From assembly GCA_002841495.1 (NCBI GenBank), contig PGZV01000006.1:1-64000 (forward strand): 64,000 nt of DNA, read 5' to 3'. Positions 1 to 9,400 of the stretch are shown here, one piece after another (position 1 is the first letter of the stretch; each line of letters starts with the position of its first letter). The notes beneath the pieces were generated by a model, which was not told the DNA's origin, made no database searches, and saw only the letters and a list, made by a program, of their open reading frames with translations. This DNA comes from Firmicutes bacterium HGW-Firmicutes-2 (lineage in GTDB: Bacteria > Bacillota > Clostridia > Lachnospirales > Vallitaleaceae). Both the position numbers and the translations under genes were made by a program.

Positions 1-64
1 CACAGCCGGCAAACAGTGCTGTTACCATTGCAAGTACCATTATTATTGTTAACAATCTTTTCAT
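1..64 (-). CDS. Lipoprotein N-terminus (partial, runs off the window)
   Basis: Only the first 21 codons are inside the window. They read as a lipoprotein signal peptide: a KR positive start, a hydrophobic stretch, then the lipobox-like end LFAGC. A strong GGGAGG ribosome binding site lies just upstream of the ATG at 64. Signal peptides of this kind are common on substrate-binding proteins of ABC transporters in Clostridia, and the promoter with a palindromic operator candidate would fit a sugar or nucleoside uptake operon, but the mature protein is not visible, so the function is open. Confidence 0.7.
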   Translation of the reverse strand, partial: MKRLLTIIMVLAMVTALFAGC

Positions 65-113
65 TTTTGGTTCCTCCCTATTACTGTATAATGGTTGCGT
101 TTTCCAGAAAGCT

Positions 114-127
114 TGAAAAGCTTTTCA
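114..127. promoter_or_regulatory. Palindromic operator candidate
   Basis: TGAAAAGCTTTTCA is a perfect 14-bp palindrome just downstream of the -10 box of the lipoprotein promoter, at or after the transcription start. It resembles LacI/CcpA-type sites in outline but has GC rather than CG at the centre, so it is not a standard cre site. Position suggests a repressor site. Confidence 0.35.
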
Positions 128-134
128 CAAAGTA

Positions 135-163
135 ATTTTAGTATAATATGCACATAATGTCAA
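135..163 (-). promoter_or_regulatory. Sigma-A promoter of the lipoprotein gene
   Basis: Read on the minus strand this is TTGACA (158-163), a 17-base spacer, then TAAAAT (135-140). The spacing is ideal for the housekeeping sigma factor, and the lipoprotein start codon follows about 70 bases downstream. Confidence 0.7.
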
Positions 164-257
164 GTGTTTTTTAGTTGTCTTTGTGCGACTTATTTTTTTC
201 TTTGCTTTTCTTTAACTCAAAAGCTTAATTTTACTTATGTTCTGTCATTTTATAAAG

Positions 258-287
258 ATTGATTTATGAAAATTTTCATAAATCAAT
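258..287. repeat. Perfect 30-bp palindrome
   Basis: A 15-bp arm beginning ATTGATTTATGAAAA is followed directly by its exact reverse complement with no loop. It sits between the terminator of the cyclase gene and the -35 box of the lipoprotein gene, about 95 bp upstream of that box. It has no T tract of its own. It may be a distal operator or a cruciform-forming site. Confidence 0.6.
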
Positions 288-333
288 TCCTGCTTTATTA
301 AGAACAATCATGAGGAAAGTAGTTTTTCCTAAT

Positions 334-387
334 AAAAAACCGACCAACTAAACGTTAGATTTTTAGGTCTAACATATAGGGTCAGTT
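334..387 (-). terminator. Terminator of the Cache-GGDEF cyclase gene
   Basis: On the minus strand AACTGACC (380-387) pairs with GGTCGGTT (338-345, one G-U pair), enclosing an inner GTTAGA/TCTAAC stem, and a run of six T follows (334-339). It begins 38 bases after the stop codon of the upstream gene. Confidence 0.75.
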
Positions 388-424
388 CAAAGTAGGGACT
401 TATATTCTATGTGTCCTTCATATT

Positions 425-2329
425 CTATCTAAACATATCACTAGTTACCACACTGTTGCGTCCTTGGTTCTTAGCTTGATAACAAGCCGCATCTGCTGCT
501 ACCAAAAGGTCTTCGATACTTCCTATATCTTCAGTATAAGTGGCAACACCAACACTAATGGTAAAATGAACCTTTTTTTCTTCTTGCTGATAGATATTCG
601 TTTCAAAAAAACGCCTAAGCTTTTCCGCTAACAGGTTAGCGGATTGTAAGCTGGTATTTGGCGCTAATACGCAAAACTCCTCACCACCTAGTCGTGCCAC
701 TACATCCATATTTCTGACTTGAGATTTAAGTGTCATCCCTATATAGAGAAGGACTTCGTCGCCAATACGATGACCAAAACTATCATTAATGCTTTTAAAA
801 AAATCAATATCAATGTATAACAAGGATAAAGGAAGCCCTGTACGAAGTACTGCCTCAACCTCTATTTCACCACGTTCGAGAAAATAGCGACGATTCCAAA
901 GTCCTGTCAAAGAATCTGTTGTCGCTAACCATTTCAAATCTTCTTCTGCCCTAAACTTCTCGGTTATATCCCTATACCGCCATAGTTGCCCTTTCAAATC
1001 GCCATTATTAAACACCGGACAGGTATATTGTTCAAGTACCATTTTGCCGTTTATATGTAATACCTCAAATGTTTCCTCACGTCTAAAAAGTTGTTCATAA
1101 TTGTACGGTTGATCCACTTGTATTTTTAGTAAATGATCCTTAAATTTCGAATATTTTTCATTGGTGTGAATGATATTTCCTTCCAAATCCAGAACAAGAA
1201 TCCCATCACTTGTCGCATCTAAGATTAACCTTAACTCATCATTCTTCTTGCGAAGTGAAGTCTCTGCCATTTCCTCTATTTTTCCGGCGATATTAGCAAG
1301 TTCATTATTGGAATAGATGTACGGATGTTCTGTCCGTATTTTGTGGCCACTTGTAATATCTGAAATATGGTCTCGAAGTGCCGTAATGGGCTTGACAAAA
1401 CGTCTCTCATAAACTTTCACTTGCCCTAATCCAAGTACAATAGCCAGTAGTACTAAAGCCAACATAATATAGGAAACAGTCCTGACTATAGGTCCTAACA
1501 CTTCTGAAGCATCTATGGCTGAAACAATAATCCAATCCGCCTCTTCTAATCTATGATAAAAAGCCAATCTATCCTTTCCGTCAATTTTGTATCGGATAAA
1601 TCCGGAATCTTCAGAAAATTTTTCAGACAGGCCTGGCACAATTGTATCTACGGATTGGTGCAGATAATTGCTATTGTTATGAACAAAAACAACGCGATTC
1701 TCATCCAGTACATAGTTCATTTGTGAGTCATAGTAAGACACTTCCGTCATGATGGATTTTATATACTCTAGGCTGCAATCAACCGCCATGACGCCTTTAA
1801 GGTCACCTTGCTCATCAAACATGGCCAAAGAGACTGAAACCAACCATTCATATGTTAAGGCATCTTGATAAGGGAGACCTACGGACAAACGAGGATAACG
1901 CTCTACCGCCGATGCGTACCATGGTCTAAGACGAGCATCAAAACCAACCGGTGTTTCATATCCTTCAATGAGCAGCGTACCGTCTTCATACCCAGCAAAG
2001 GAATACTTGATATTAGGATTGGCTTGTGTGGTAGCACTGAAAAGCTGAAGTAATTTCTCTTCAGCTTCAGCATATCCTTGTTCATAATCCATGGCTCCGG
2101 GGAAAGCAGCATTTGTTTTTGTCGACATGACTAAGCTTTCTAATACGCCATTTGTATAAGTGCTAATATGTAAATTAGCCATTTCCAGCTTTTTTTGAGC
2201 ATTATCCATACTTAACAAATAAATGCCTACTGAGGCAAGAAGAATAAAAACAAAAGCTATAATCAAAGCACTTGAAAAGCCTATAAAAAAGAATTCTTGT
2301 TTGATTGTCTGTTTGTATTTTTTTATCAT
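425..2329 (-). CDS. Diguanylate cyclase with Cache sensor, HAMP and PAS domains
   Basis: This 634-residue inner-membrane protein should make cyclic di-GMP from two GTP in response to an external ligand. Order of parts: a membrane helix at about 18-39, an extracytoplasmic Cache-type domain to about 275 (it contains the DxRxRPWY motif usual in dCache domains), a second membrane helix near 283-303, HAMP, a PAS segment around 365-455, then GGDEF. The active site is GGEEF at 548-552, an active variant, and RNMD five residues before it is the product-inhibition I-site. A GAGG ribosome binding site precedes the ATG. The gene stands alone with its own terminator. The ligand of the Cache domain cannot be told. 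Confidence 0.9.
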   Translation of the reverse strand: MIKKYKQTIKQEFFFIGFSSALIIAFVFILLASVGIYLLSMDNAQKKLEMANLHISTYTNGVLESLVMSTKTNAAFPGAMDYEQGYAEAEEKLLQLFSATTQANPNIKYSFAGYEDGTLLIEGYETPVGFDARLRPWYASAVERYPRLSVGLPYQDALTYEWLVSVSLAMFDEQGDLKGVMAVDCSLEYIKSIMTEVSYYDSQMNYVLDENRVVFVHNNSNYLHQSVDTIVPGLSEKFSEDSGFIRYKIDGKDRLAFYHRLEEADWIIVSAIDASEVLGPIVRTVSYIMLALVLLAIVLGLGQVKVYERRFVKPITALRDHISDITSGHKIRTEHPYIYSNNELANIAGKIEEMAETSLRKKNDELRLILDATSDGILVLDLEGNIIHTNEKYSKFKDHLLKIQVDQPYNYEQLFRREETFEVLHINGKMVLEQYTCPVFNNGDLKGQLWRYRDITEKFRAEEDLKWLATTDSLTGLWNRRYFLERGEIEVEAVLRTGLPLSLLYIDIDFFKSINDSFGHRIGDEVLLYIGMTLKSQVRNMDVVARLGGEEFCVLAPNTSLQSANLLAEKLRRFFETNIYQQEEKKVHFTISVGVATYTEDIGSIEDLLVAADAACYQAKNQGRNSVVTSDMFR

Positions 2330-2527
2330 GCATAAACCTCTTTTCGAATTCTTCCCTAATATTTACGACACAATTCAATCCCACCTGATTATAACTTCCA
2401 AATCCTTAATATTACTTTTTATATCATACCATTTTACCATTAAACTTTCTATAACAACATGCTAAGTTGCCTATTGCAAATTGTTAAATCTTTGTGTATA
2501 AAGCAAGTATATCTTTCCTAATATAAG

Positions 2528-2568
2528 AAAAAGCCTATAAACATAAAAATATGTTTTATAGGCTTTTT
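2528..2568. terminator. Terminator after the NagZ-like gene
   Basis: AAAAAGCCTATAAACAT pairs with ATGTTTTATAGGCTTTTT around a short A-rich loop. The U-rich tail exists on both strands. It starts directly after the stop codon of the NagZ-like gene on the minus strand. Confidence 0.8.
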
Positions 2569-2569
2569 G

Positions 2570-3865
2570 CTAATCATTCAATAAATCTGCAATCTTTTCT
2601 CGGTCTTCTACTTTACCAATTACCGGATCCTGCATTGCTTGATTCTTATGCTCAAATAAACTATTTTCTAATTTTAAACGTATAATCTTTCTTAATGTTT
2701 CATTTATTTTCATTTCTGCTTCTTTGGATGTTTGAGCCTTTTTCAAAAGATGCTCATAGGCCGCGTCTACATTTTCAGGCATAAGAAATAGATTTAATCC
2801 GGCATCAAGACCCTGATCCATCATCGTTTTTGTATCATAATAATCCACAATGCTCTTCATGTTCAAGGCATCCGATATAACCAGACCTTCAAAACCCAGT
2901 TCATCTATTAATATTTCTTGAATCATAGTTTCAGATAGAGATGCAGGGGTTAAGTCTCCAGTTACCTGAGGCACCTGTAGATGACCCACCATAATAACAT
3001 CAACCCCACCACGAATCGCCTCAACAAAGGGTACAAGTTCAACATTCTTCAGCCGGCTTAAGTCGTGATTCAACGTAGCTGTACCTAAATGGCTATCCTC
3101 TTTTGTATCTCCGTGTCCTGGATAATGTTTGATAACCGGGATAATATTATGGTGCTGATAGGCCTTTATAGCCTCCATCACTTTTTCACCAACAACTTTT
3201 GGATCATCTGAGAAAGCTCTGTGTCCTATTATTGGATTGTTCGGATTTGTATGAACATCACTAACCGGTGCAAAATTCATGTTAAATCCCAATGTACGTG
3301 TTTCTCTAGCAATAATCTCGTTGGCGATATAAACTGCATTTGAAGTTGTGGCATGACCCAGCACCCATGCACTGGGTATTTTTGTGCCACCGATACTGGC
3401 TTCACCGGTAATCCTTGACACCAATCCACCCTCTTCATCTAAGCCTATGAAAGCTGGGACTGTCATTTCACTTTGAATCTTATTAATTATTTTCTGGGTC
3501 TGATTGGCACTTGTCATATTGTGCTTAAAAAATATAATACCGCCGTAGGACAAACCTGTACGCTCATAATCTTCTACGGTTACATAAAACATCTGAGCTA
3601 CTTTTGCTTCTAAAGAAAGATTCGACAAGATCTCATCTATGGACGCTTCTAATTGGATAGCTTCTGTTAATGTTTCAGAGACTACCTCTTCTTTCGACAA
3701 ATCTTCTCGTTCATCCTCTAAGTTAAGCTCTGAATCTATAGCCGGAACAGCTGATTCTTTTAGGTTCTCTTCTATATTCTGATCCAGTTGATTTAATTTT
3801 TCATTTCCAATCTGACAACCACTCAGTAATAGAAGCAGCATCAATATCCAGACCCGTTTCATCAT
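2570..3865 (-). CDS. nagZ: Glycoside hydrolase family 3 lipoprotein, NagZ-like beta-N-acetylhexosaminidase
   Basis: The 431-residue product is probably an exported, lipid-anchored enzyme that removes N-acetylglucosamine from cell-wall fragments. The N-terminus is a lipoprotein signal ending LLLSGC. An acidic linker follows to about residue 75, then one GH3 catalytic domain. The family signature KHYPGHGDTKEDSH holds the His-Asp pair that bacterial NagZ uses for acid/base catalysis, and VISDALNM carries the nucleophile Asp. There is no C-terminal GH3 domain, which matches short NagZ rather than beta-glucosidases. Firmicute NagZ proteins are typically exported, unlike the cytoplasmic enzyme of E. 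coli. It lies 38 bp downstream of carB with no obvious terminator between, so some read-through from the arginine operon is possible. Confidence 0.85.
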   Translation of the reverse strand: MMKRVWILMLLLLLSGCQIGNEKLNQLDQNIEENLKESAVPAIDSELNLEDEREDLSKEEVVSETLTEAIQLEASIDEILSNLSLEAKVAQMFYVTVEDYERTGLSYGGIIFFKHNMTSANQTQKIINKIQSEMTVPAFIGLDEEGGLVSRITGEASIGGTKIPSAWVLGHATTSNAVYIANEIIARETRTLGFNMNFAPVSDVHTNPNNPIIGHRAFSDDPKVVGEKVMEAIKAYQHHNIIPVIKHYPGHGDTKEDSHLGTATLNHDLSRLKNVELVPFVEAIRGGVDVIMVGHLQVPQVTGDLTPASLSETMIQEILIDELGFEGLVISDALNMKSIVDYYDTKTMMDQGLDAGLNLFLMPENVDAAYEHLLKKAQTSKEAEMKINETLRKIIRLKLENSLFEHKNQAMQDPVIGKVEDREKIADLLND

Positions 3866-3903
3866 TCAACCACCTTCAAAGTATCGCTATCCCAATTCCT
3901 ACA

Positions 3904-6900
3904 TCATAACATATAAGCATCAATAGTATCGTAGTCAATGGGTTCGTTGTCTATATACGTTTTCAATGCTTGTAAATAGGCTTTAACAGTATCCAAACAT
4001 GTAAAGCTTGGTACACTAAGATGTTCTGCTAAGTTTCTTAGTTTATAACCATCTCGCGTTACGTCCTTACCCTTTGTGGGTACATTAATCACCATCGCGA
4101 TTTCATCTTTTTTAAACATGACCTGTATATCGGACAAGTCTGATATATTCACAGGCTCATTCGCTATGCCACTTTCTGATAAAAACTGGCTTGTACTTTT
4201 GGAAGCCATTATACCGAAACCAAGCGCCTCTAATTCTTTAACAAAAGGCAAAACCTCATTTTTAGATACATTCGATACAGAGACCAAAACCTTCCCAGCT
4301 GTCTTAAATTTGAAACCTGCACCTTGAAAGGCCTTCAGTAGTGCTTTTTCATAATTACTATCCACACCCAATACTTCACCTGTCGATTTCATCTCAGGTG
4401 TCAGCGCTGCGTCAACCCCTGCCAGTTTGACAAAACTAAATACCGGCGCTTTAACAGCTATGAGATTGCTGGTCTTATATAACCCAGTCCCATATTCTAA
4501 ACCAGTTAATTTGTCACCTAAGATGACTTGCATAGCGATTTTAACCATAGGAATCTTAGTGATTTTGCTTATGATTGGTACTGTTCTTGATGCTCTAGGA
4601 TTCACTTCAATGATATATACTTTTTCATCCCTGATAACAAATTGAATGTTCATCAAGCCCACGACCTGAAGGGCCATGGCTATCTTATAAGTATAATCGA
4701 CAATAATTTCCATCATGGCATCCGATATATTTTGAGGTGGATAGACACAGAAACTATCGCCGGAATGAACGCCTGTACGCTCAATATGCTCCATAACACC
4801 TGGTATAAGTATATTCTCTCTATCGGCAATAGCGTCCACTTCAACTTCCATGCCATCAATATACTCATCAATGAGAATCGGTTGATCTTCCGATAATGAA
4901 GCTGCTTCTTTTACATAGCTCATTAATTCAATGTCGTTATGGACAATCATCATAGCACGACCGCCAATCACATAGGAAGGTCGAACCAAAACCGGATATC
5001 CAATACCTCTAGCTGTGGTAATGGCTTCATCTATATTGGTTACAGCCTTACCCATCGGTTGAGGTATGTTCAGTTCTCTAAGTAAACGTTCAAAGCGTTT
5101 TCGATCTTCTGCCACATCAATGGAATCCACTGAGGTACCAAGTACTTGAACACCACGACTTACCAACTTAGGTGCCAAATTAATGGCTGTTTGACCACCA
5201 TATTGTACGATGACCCCTTTTGGCATTTCTTTTCGTATCACATTCATAACGTCTTCAATAAATAGAGGTTCAAAATACAATTTGTCGGCTATATCAAAGT
5301 CTGTACTCACTGTTTCAGGGTTATTGTTGATAATAATAGACTCATAACCCAGTTCTTGTATGGCCCAAACTGCATGGACAGAGCAATAGTCAAATTCAAT
5401 CCCTTGCCCTATACGTATAGGTCCGGAACCGATGACAATGATTTTTTCTTTTTTACTGATGATGTTTTCTTCTTCATCCTCATAAGTCGAATAATAATAA
5501 GGTGTTGAGGATTCAAACTCAGCAGCACAAGTATCCACCATCTTGTAAACCGGATACATACCATGGGCACGACGTATAGCATCAATAATTCTATAATCTT
5601 TACCGGACAATGCCTGGATCTCTATGTCCGTAAAACCCATCTTCTCTGCTTTAGCAAGTAGCTCTCCCGTAATCGGTTCACTGGATAAGCGTTTTTCTAT
5701 TTTAATGATGTTATAGATTTTCTCCAAAAACCAATTGTCGATACATGTAATCTCATTGATTTTATCAACGGAAACACCTTTTCTTAAGGCTTCTGCAACC
5801 ACAAAGATGCGTTGGTCATCTACCATATCCAACATCTTAATAATGACTTCTTTGGACAACTTCAGTAAAGATTCTTTCCTAAGACCGGTTTCCTTGCCTT
5901 CTAAGGATATGATGGCTTTGAGTAGAGAACTCTCAAAAGTACGATCAATGGCCATGACTTCGCCTGTCGCTTTCATTTGCGTACCAAGCGTTCGATCTGC
6001 ATAATCAAACTTGTCAAAAGGCCACTTAGGAATCTTAGTTACAATATAATCCAGAGCAGGTTCAAAAGAAGCTTTGGTCTTTTTCGTAACCGCATTGGAG
6101 ATCTCATGAAGATGTAAACCGATGGCTATTTTGGCCGCTATTTTTGCGATGGGGTAACCGGCCGCTTTTGATGCCAGTGCTGATGAACGGCTCACTCTTG
6201 GGTTAACCTCAATGACGATATAGGATTTGGATTTGGGATCTAGGGCCAACTGGACATTACAGCCACCTTCAATTTTTAAGGCTTTAATAATCTTAAGTGA
6301 AGCCGTACGAAGCATGTGGTATTCTTCATCAGATAATGTTTGAGAGGGCGCTACTACAATGCTGTCGCCTGTATGGATACCAACAGGATCAAAATTCTCC
6401 ATATTACAAATAATAATAGCGGTATCATTTTGGTCTCTCATGACTTCGTATTCGATTTCTTTCCAACCAGCAACAGATTGTTCAAGTAATACTTGACTGA
6501 TACGACTGTGCATAAGCCCAGTATGTAAAAATTCTTTAAGTTCATTCATATTCTTGGCTATGCCGCCACCTAAGCCACCCATTGTAAAAGCCGGCCTTAT
6601 GATGATTGGAAAACCTATTGAATCAGCTACCGCTAGACCTTGCTCTATGGATGTAACAATCTCACTTTTTGGTACCGGCTCACCGATATCATTCATAAGC
6701 TGTCTAAAGCTTTCTCGGTCCTCAGCTTGGTTAATTGCTTTTAAGGATGTTCCAAGGAGCCTTACATTATACTTTTCCAGCACACCCGCTTCATCCAGTT
6801 CTACCGCCATATTCAGGCCGGTCTGTCCACCTAAAGTGGCCAGTAATCCATCCGGTCGTTCTTTATCAATAATCCAAGTCAATGCCTCTAATGTTAGAGG

Positions 6901-7101
6901 TTGTATATAAACATGATCTGCAATGTTGTCATCTGTCATGATTGTGGCTGGATTGGAATTAACCAGAACCACTTCTATGCCTTCTTCTTTTAATGATTTA
7001 CATGCTTGTGTACCGGCATAATCAAATTCCGCTGCTTGTCCAATAATAATCGGTCCTGATCCGATGACCATCACCTTATGAATGCTTGTATCTCTAGGCA
7101 T
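3904..7101 (-). CDS. carB: Carbamoyl-phosphate synthase, large (ammonia/ATP-grasp) subunit
   Basis: This 1065-residue protein makes carbamoyl phosphate from bicarbonate, ammonia and two ATP, together with CarA. Two homologous ATP-grasp halves are visible: the first begins with VIGSGPIIIGQAAEFDYAGT near the N-terminus, the second repeats it as VIGSGPIRIGQGIEFDY near residue 560. The last 130 residues form the MGS-like allosteric domain. Length is normal for CarB. Its ATG overlaps the end of carA by 8 bases, so the two are translationally coupled. It is the last gene of argJ-argB-argD-carA-carB, which points to use in arginine (citrulline) synthesis, though the product also feeds pyrimidines. 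Confidence 0.97.
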   Translation of the reverse strand: MPRDTSIHKVMVIGSGPIIIGQAAEFDYAGTQACKSLKEEGIEVVLVNSNPATIMTDDNIADHVYIQPLTLEALTWIIDKERPDGLLATLGGQTGLNMAVELDEAGVLEKYNVRLLGTSLKAINQAEDRESFRQLMNDIGEPVPKSEIVTSIEQGLAVADSIGFPIIIRPAFTMGGLGGGIAKNMNELKEFLHTGLMHSRISQVLLEQSVAGWKEIEYEVMRDQNDTAIIICNMENFDPVGIHTGDSIVVAPSQTLSDEEYHMLRTASLKIIKALKIEGGCNVQLALDPKSKSYIVIEVNPRVSRSSALASKAAGYPIAKIAAKIAIGLHLHEISNAVTKKTKASFEPALDYIVTKIPKWPFDKFDYADRTLGTQMKATGEVMAIDRTFESSLLKAIISLEGKETGLRKESLLKLSKEVIIKMLDMVDDQRIFVVAEALRKGVSVDKINEITCIDNWFLEKIYNIIKIEKRLSSEPITGELLAKAEKMGFTDIEIQALSGKDYRIIDAIRRAHGMYPVYKMVDTCAAEFESSTPYYYSTYEDEEENIISKKEKIIVIGSGPIRIGQGIEFDYCSVHAVWAIQELGYESIIINNNPETVSTDFDIADKLYFEPLFIEDVMNVIRKEMPKGVIVQYGGQTAINLAPKLVSRGVQVLGTSVDSIDVAEDRKRFERLLRELNIPQPMGKAVTNIDEAITTARGIGYPVLVRPSYVIGGRAMMIVHNDIELMSYVKEAASLSEDQPILIDEYIDGMEVEVDAIADRENILIPGVMEHIERTGVHSGDSFCVYPPQNISDAMMEIIVDYTYKIAMALQVVGLMNIQFVIRDEKVYIIEVNPRASRTVPIISKITKIPMVKIAMQVILGDKLTGLEYGTGLYKTSNLIAVKAPVFSFVKLAGVDAALTPEMKSTGEVLGVDSNYEKALLKAFQGAGFKFKTAGKVLVSVSNVSKNEVLPFVKELEALGFGIMASKSTSQFLSESGIANEPVNISDLSDIQVMFKKDEIAMVINVPTKGKDVTRDGYKLRNLAEHLSVPSFTCLDTVKAYLQALKTYIDNEPIDYDTIDAYML

Positions 7102-8170
7102 GTGTCATCACCGCCTTTTCATAACCGCTGACCCATTTTTCAAAAATATAATGAGCATCTTCCGGGCCGGGTCCTTCTTCAGGATGAAACTGTACGGATA
7201 ATACCTTATACTGACCACAGCTTAAACCTTCATTGGTTTCATCGTTTACATTATAATGGGTTACTTTAATATGCTCTGTGAATGTCTTCTCATCCACAGC
7301 GTAGCCATGATTCTGAGAGGACATGAATACTTTACCGGTCTCTGTGTCGATAACCGGATGGTTGGCACCTCTATGTCCAAATTTTAGCTTATAAGTATCC
7401 GCACCAAGTGCCAAAGCTAAGATCTGATGTCCAAGACAAATACCCCACATTGGCTTTTGACCAAGTAATTGCTTGGCTAATTCAATAGCTGACTTGGCAT
7501 CTTTTGGATCGCCGGGGCCGTTAGAAAAGAATACTACCTCTGGGTCATAGTTTAATACTTCATCCACCGTTACGTCATGTGGAAATACGGTAATATCGCA
7601 ATTTAGGTTTTGTAGTTGATGGATAATACCCTTCTTAATGCCCAGATCAATAAGTGCTATTTTCATGCCGTCTCCCGGATAATTTTTGATTGTATCACAG
7701 GACACCTGAGCTACTATGTCTTTTGGGAAATGATAATGCTTAAGTTGGCTAATCAGATCAGGGGTTATTTCCTCTGTCGTAATGATGCAGTTCATGGTTC
7801 CGTTGTTGCGAATAATTTTAGTTAGCTTTCTTGTGTCAATGCCTGCAATGCCCGGTATATTGTTGGCTTTTAAATAATCATCCAGCGATCTTTTGCTTTG
7901 CCAATGATTAGGCACCTGTGCGTATTCTTTTACTACAAATCCGGATACTTGAATCTTATCCGATTCATAGTCCACATCGTTAATACCATAATTGCCAATT
8001 AAGGGATAAGTCATGGTTACAATCTGTCCACCATAAGATGGGTCTGTTAATATTTCTTGATATCCGGTCATACTTGTATTAAAAACGATTTCGCCGAATA
8101 AGGTGGTGTTTGCACCAAAGCTCTCACCTTCGAAAATCGTACCGTCTTCTAGATATAATCTACCTTTCAT
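7094..8170 (-). CDS. carA: Carbamoyl-phosphate synthase, small (glutaminase) subunit
   Basis: The 358-residue subunit hydrolyses glutamine and channels ammonia to CarB. The N-terminal half is the CarA-specific domain (start GRLYLEDGTIFEGESFG). The C-terminal half is a class I amidotransferase with nucleophile Cys245 in GICLGHQ, and the His and Glu of the catalytic triad in QFHPEEGPGP. AAGGAGG lies five bases before the ATG. It follows argD by 31 bp and overlaps carB by 8 bp, so it belongs to the arginine operon controlled from the argJ promoter. Confidence 0.97.
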   Translation of the reverse strand: MKGRLYLEDGTIFEGESFGANTTLFGEIVFNTSMTGYQEILTDPSYGGQIVTMTYPLIGNYGINDVDYESDKIQVSGFVVKEYAQVPNHWQSKRSLDDYLKANNIPGIAGIDTRKLTKIIRNNGTMNCIITTEEITPDLISQLKHYHFPKDIVAQVSCDTIKNYPGDGMKIALIDLGIKKGIIHQLQNLNCDITVFPHDVTVDEVLNYDPEVVFFSNGPGDPKDAKSAIELAKQLLGQKPMWGICLGHQILALALGADTYKLKFGHRGANHPVIDTETGKVFMSSQNHGYAVDEKTFTEHIKVTHYNVNDETNEGLSCGQYKVLSVQFHPEEGPGPEDAHYIFEKWVSGYEKAVMTHA

Positions 8171-8201
8171 AAGTTCCTCCTTGCCATTATTGAATTAAGA
8201 A

Positions 8202-9389
8202 TCATTGTGAACTTAGTACATCTTCTAATATATGAATCATTTCGTCGATTTCTGTCTGCTTGATTGTAAGAGGGGGTACAAACCTGATAATATGCGTACC
8301 TGAATTGATAAGCATAAGCCCCTTCTTTAGTGCTATGGCAATGACATCCCCAACAGGATGGTCCATCTCGATTGCCATCATCAGCCCCATACCTCGAACA
8401 TCTATGATGGAGGCATGGCGCCTTTTGAGTTCTATTAGACCGGTCTCTAAATAGGCGCCCATAGCTTTAACATGCTCCAGTAGGCCTTCATGAACGAGGG
8501 CATCCAGTACAACACCTGCTGCCGTAGTGGATAATGGGTTCCCACCAAATGTAGAAGCATGGGTTCCCGGTTCAAAGCCTTTGGATGTTTTCTCATTGGC
8601 TATGATGGCTCCAATCACATAACCGGCACCTAAGCCCTTTGCTAAGGTTACAATATCCGGCTTGACACCATATTGTTCATAGGCAAAAACAGTTCCGGTA
8701 CGTCCGATACCACATTGGACTTCATCAAAAATTAAGACGATATCCAAAGCATCGCATATAAGACGTGCTTTTTCAAGAAAGGATTTTTCTGCAGGTCGTA
8801 TACCACCTTCACCTTGTATGGGTTCAATCATTAAGATTGCTGTTTTCTTAGTTAGTATTTCACTTAGGGCTTCAATGTCATTAAAAGCTGTGTAAGTTAC
8901 ACCTTGAAACAATGGTGCAAAACCCTCATGATATTTGGTTTGCCCTGTTATGGAAACTGTCGCAATAGTTCTGCCATGAAATGAATTTTTCATGGTTATG
9001 ATCTCTGTCTTATTCTCATTCACAAATTTATTGATATATCTTTTACCCAGTTTAAGAGCTGCTTCATTGGCCTCAGCACCACTGTTACAAAAAAATACTT
9101 TACTCAAACCACTAAGTTCGACCAACTTCTGCGCAGCAAGAATACTGGGTTCATTGTAATACAGATTGGAACAATGGGTAATCTTATCAATTTGGTTTTT
9201 CATTGCTTTTTTTAATGGTTCGTAACTGTACCCTAAAGCATTGGTCGCAATGCCGGCTACAAAATCCAAATACTTATTACCTTCTTTGTCAAATATATAG
9301 TTGCCTTCGCCACGTTCTATAAGAATTGGAAGGGGCTTATAATTCTGTAAAAAAACCTCTTGACCTTTTTCAATCCATGTATCCTTCAT
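8202..9389 (-). CDS. argD: Acetylornithine aminotransferase
   Basis: This 395-residue class III PLP aminotransferase converts N-acetylglutamate semialdehyde to N-acetylornithine. Seen in sequence: the substrate and PLP region FCNSGAEANEAALKLGKRY, the FHGRT motif, IFDEVQCGIGRTG with the PLP-contacting Asp, and TLAKGLGAGY with the Schiff-base lysine near residue 250. Length fits ArgD. AGGAGG precedes the ATG. It lies 11 bp after argB and 31 bp before carA in one operon. Related enzymes (ornithine or succinylornithine aminotransferases) are separated here by gene context. Confidence 0.95.
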   Translation of the reverse strand: MKDTWIEKGQEVFLQNYKPLPILIERGEGNYIFDKEGNKYLDFVAGIATNALGYSYEPLKKAMKNQIDKITHCSNLYYNEPSILAAQKLVELSGLSKVFFCNSGAEANEAALKLGKRYINKFVNENKTEIITMKNSFHGRTIATVSITGQTKYHEGFAPLFQGVTYTAFNDIEALSEILTKKTAILMIEPIQGEGGIRPAEKSFLEKARLICDALDIVLIFDEVQCGIGRTGTVFAYEQYGVKPDIVTLAKGLGAGYVIGAIIANEKTSKGFEPGTHASTFGGNPLSTTAAGVVLDALVHEGLLEHVKAMGAYLETGLIELKRRHASIIDVRGMGLMMAIEMDHPVGDVIAIALKKGLMLINSGTHIIRFVPPLTIKQTEIDEMIHILEDVLSSQ

Positions 9390-9400
9390 ACCGTTACCTC

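Noticed and set aside
114-127. A catabolite (cre) site
   Set aside because: The palindrome has GC rather than the required CG at its centre.
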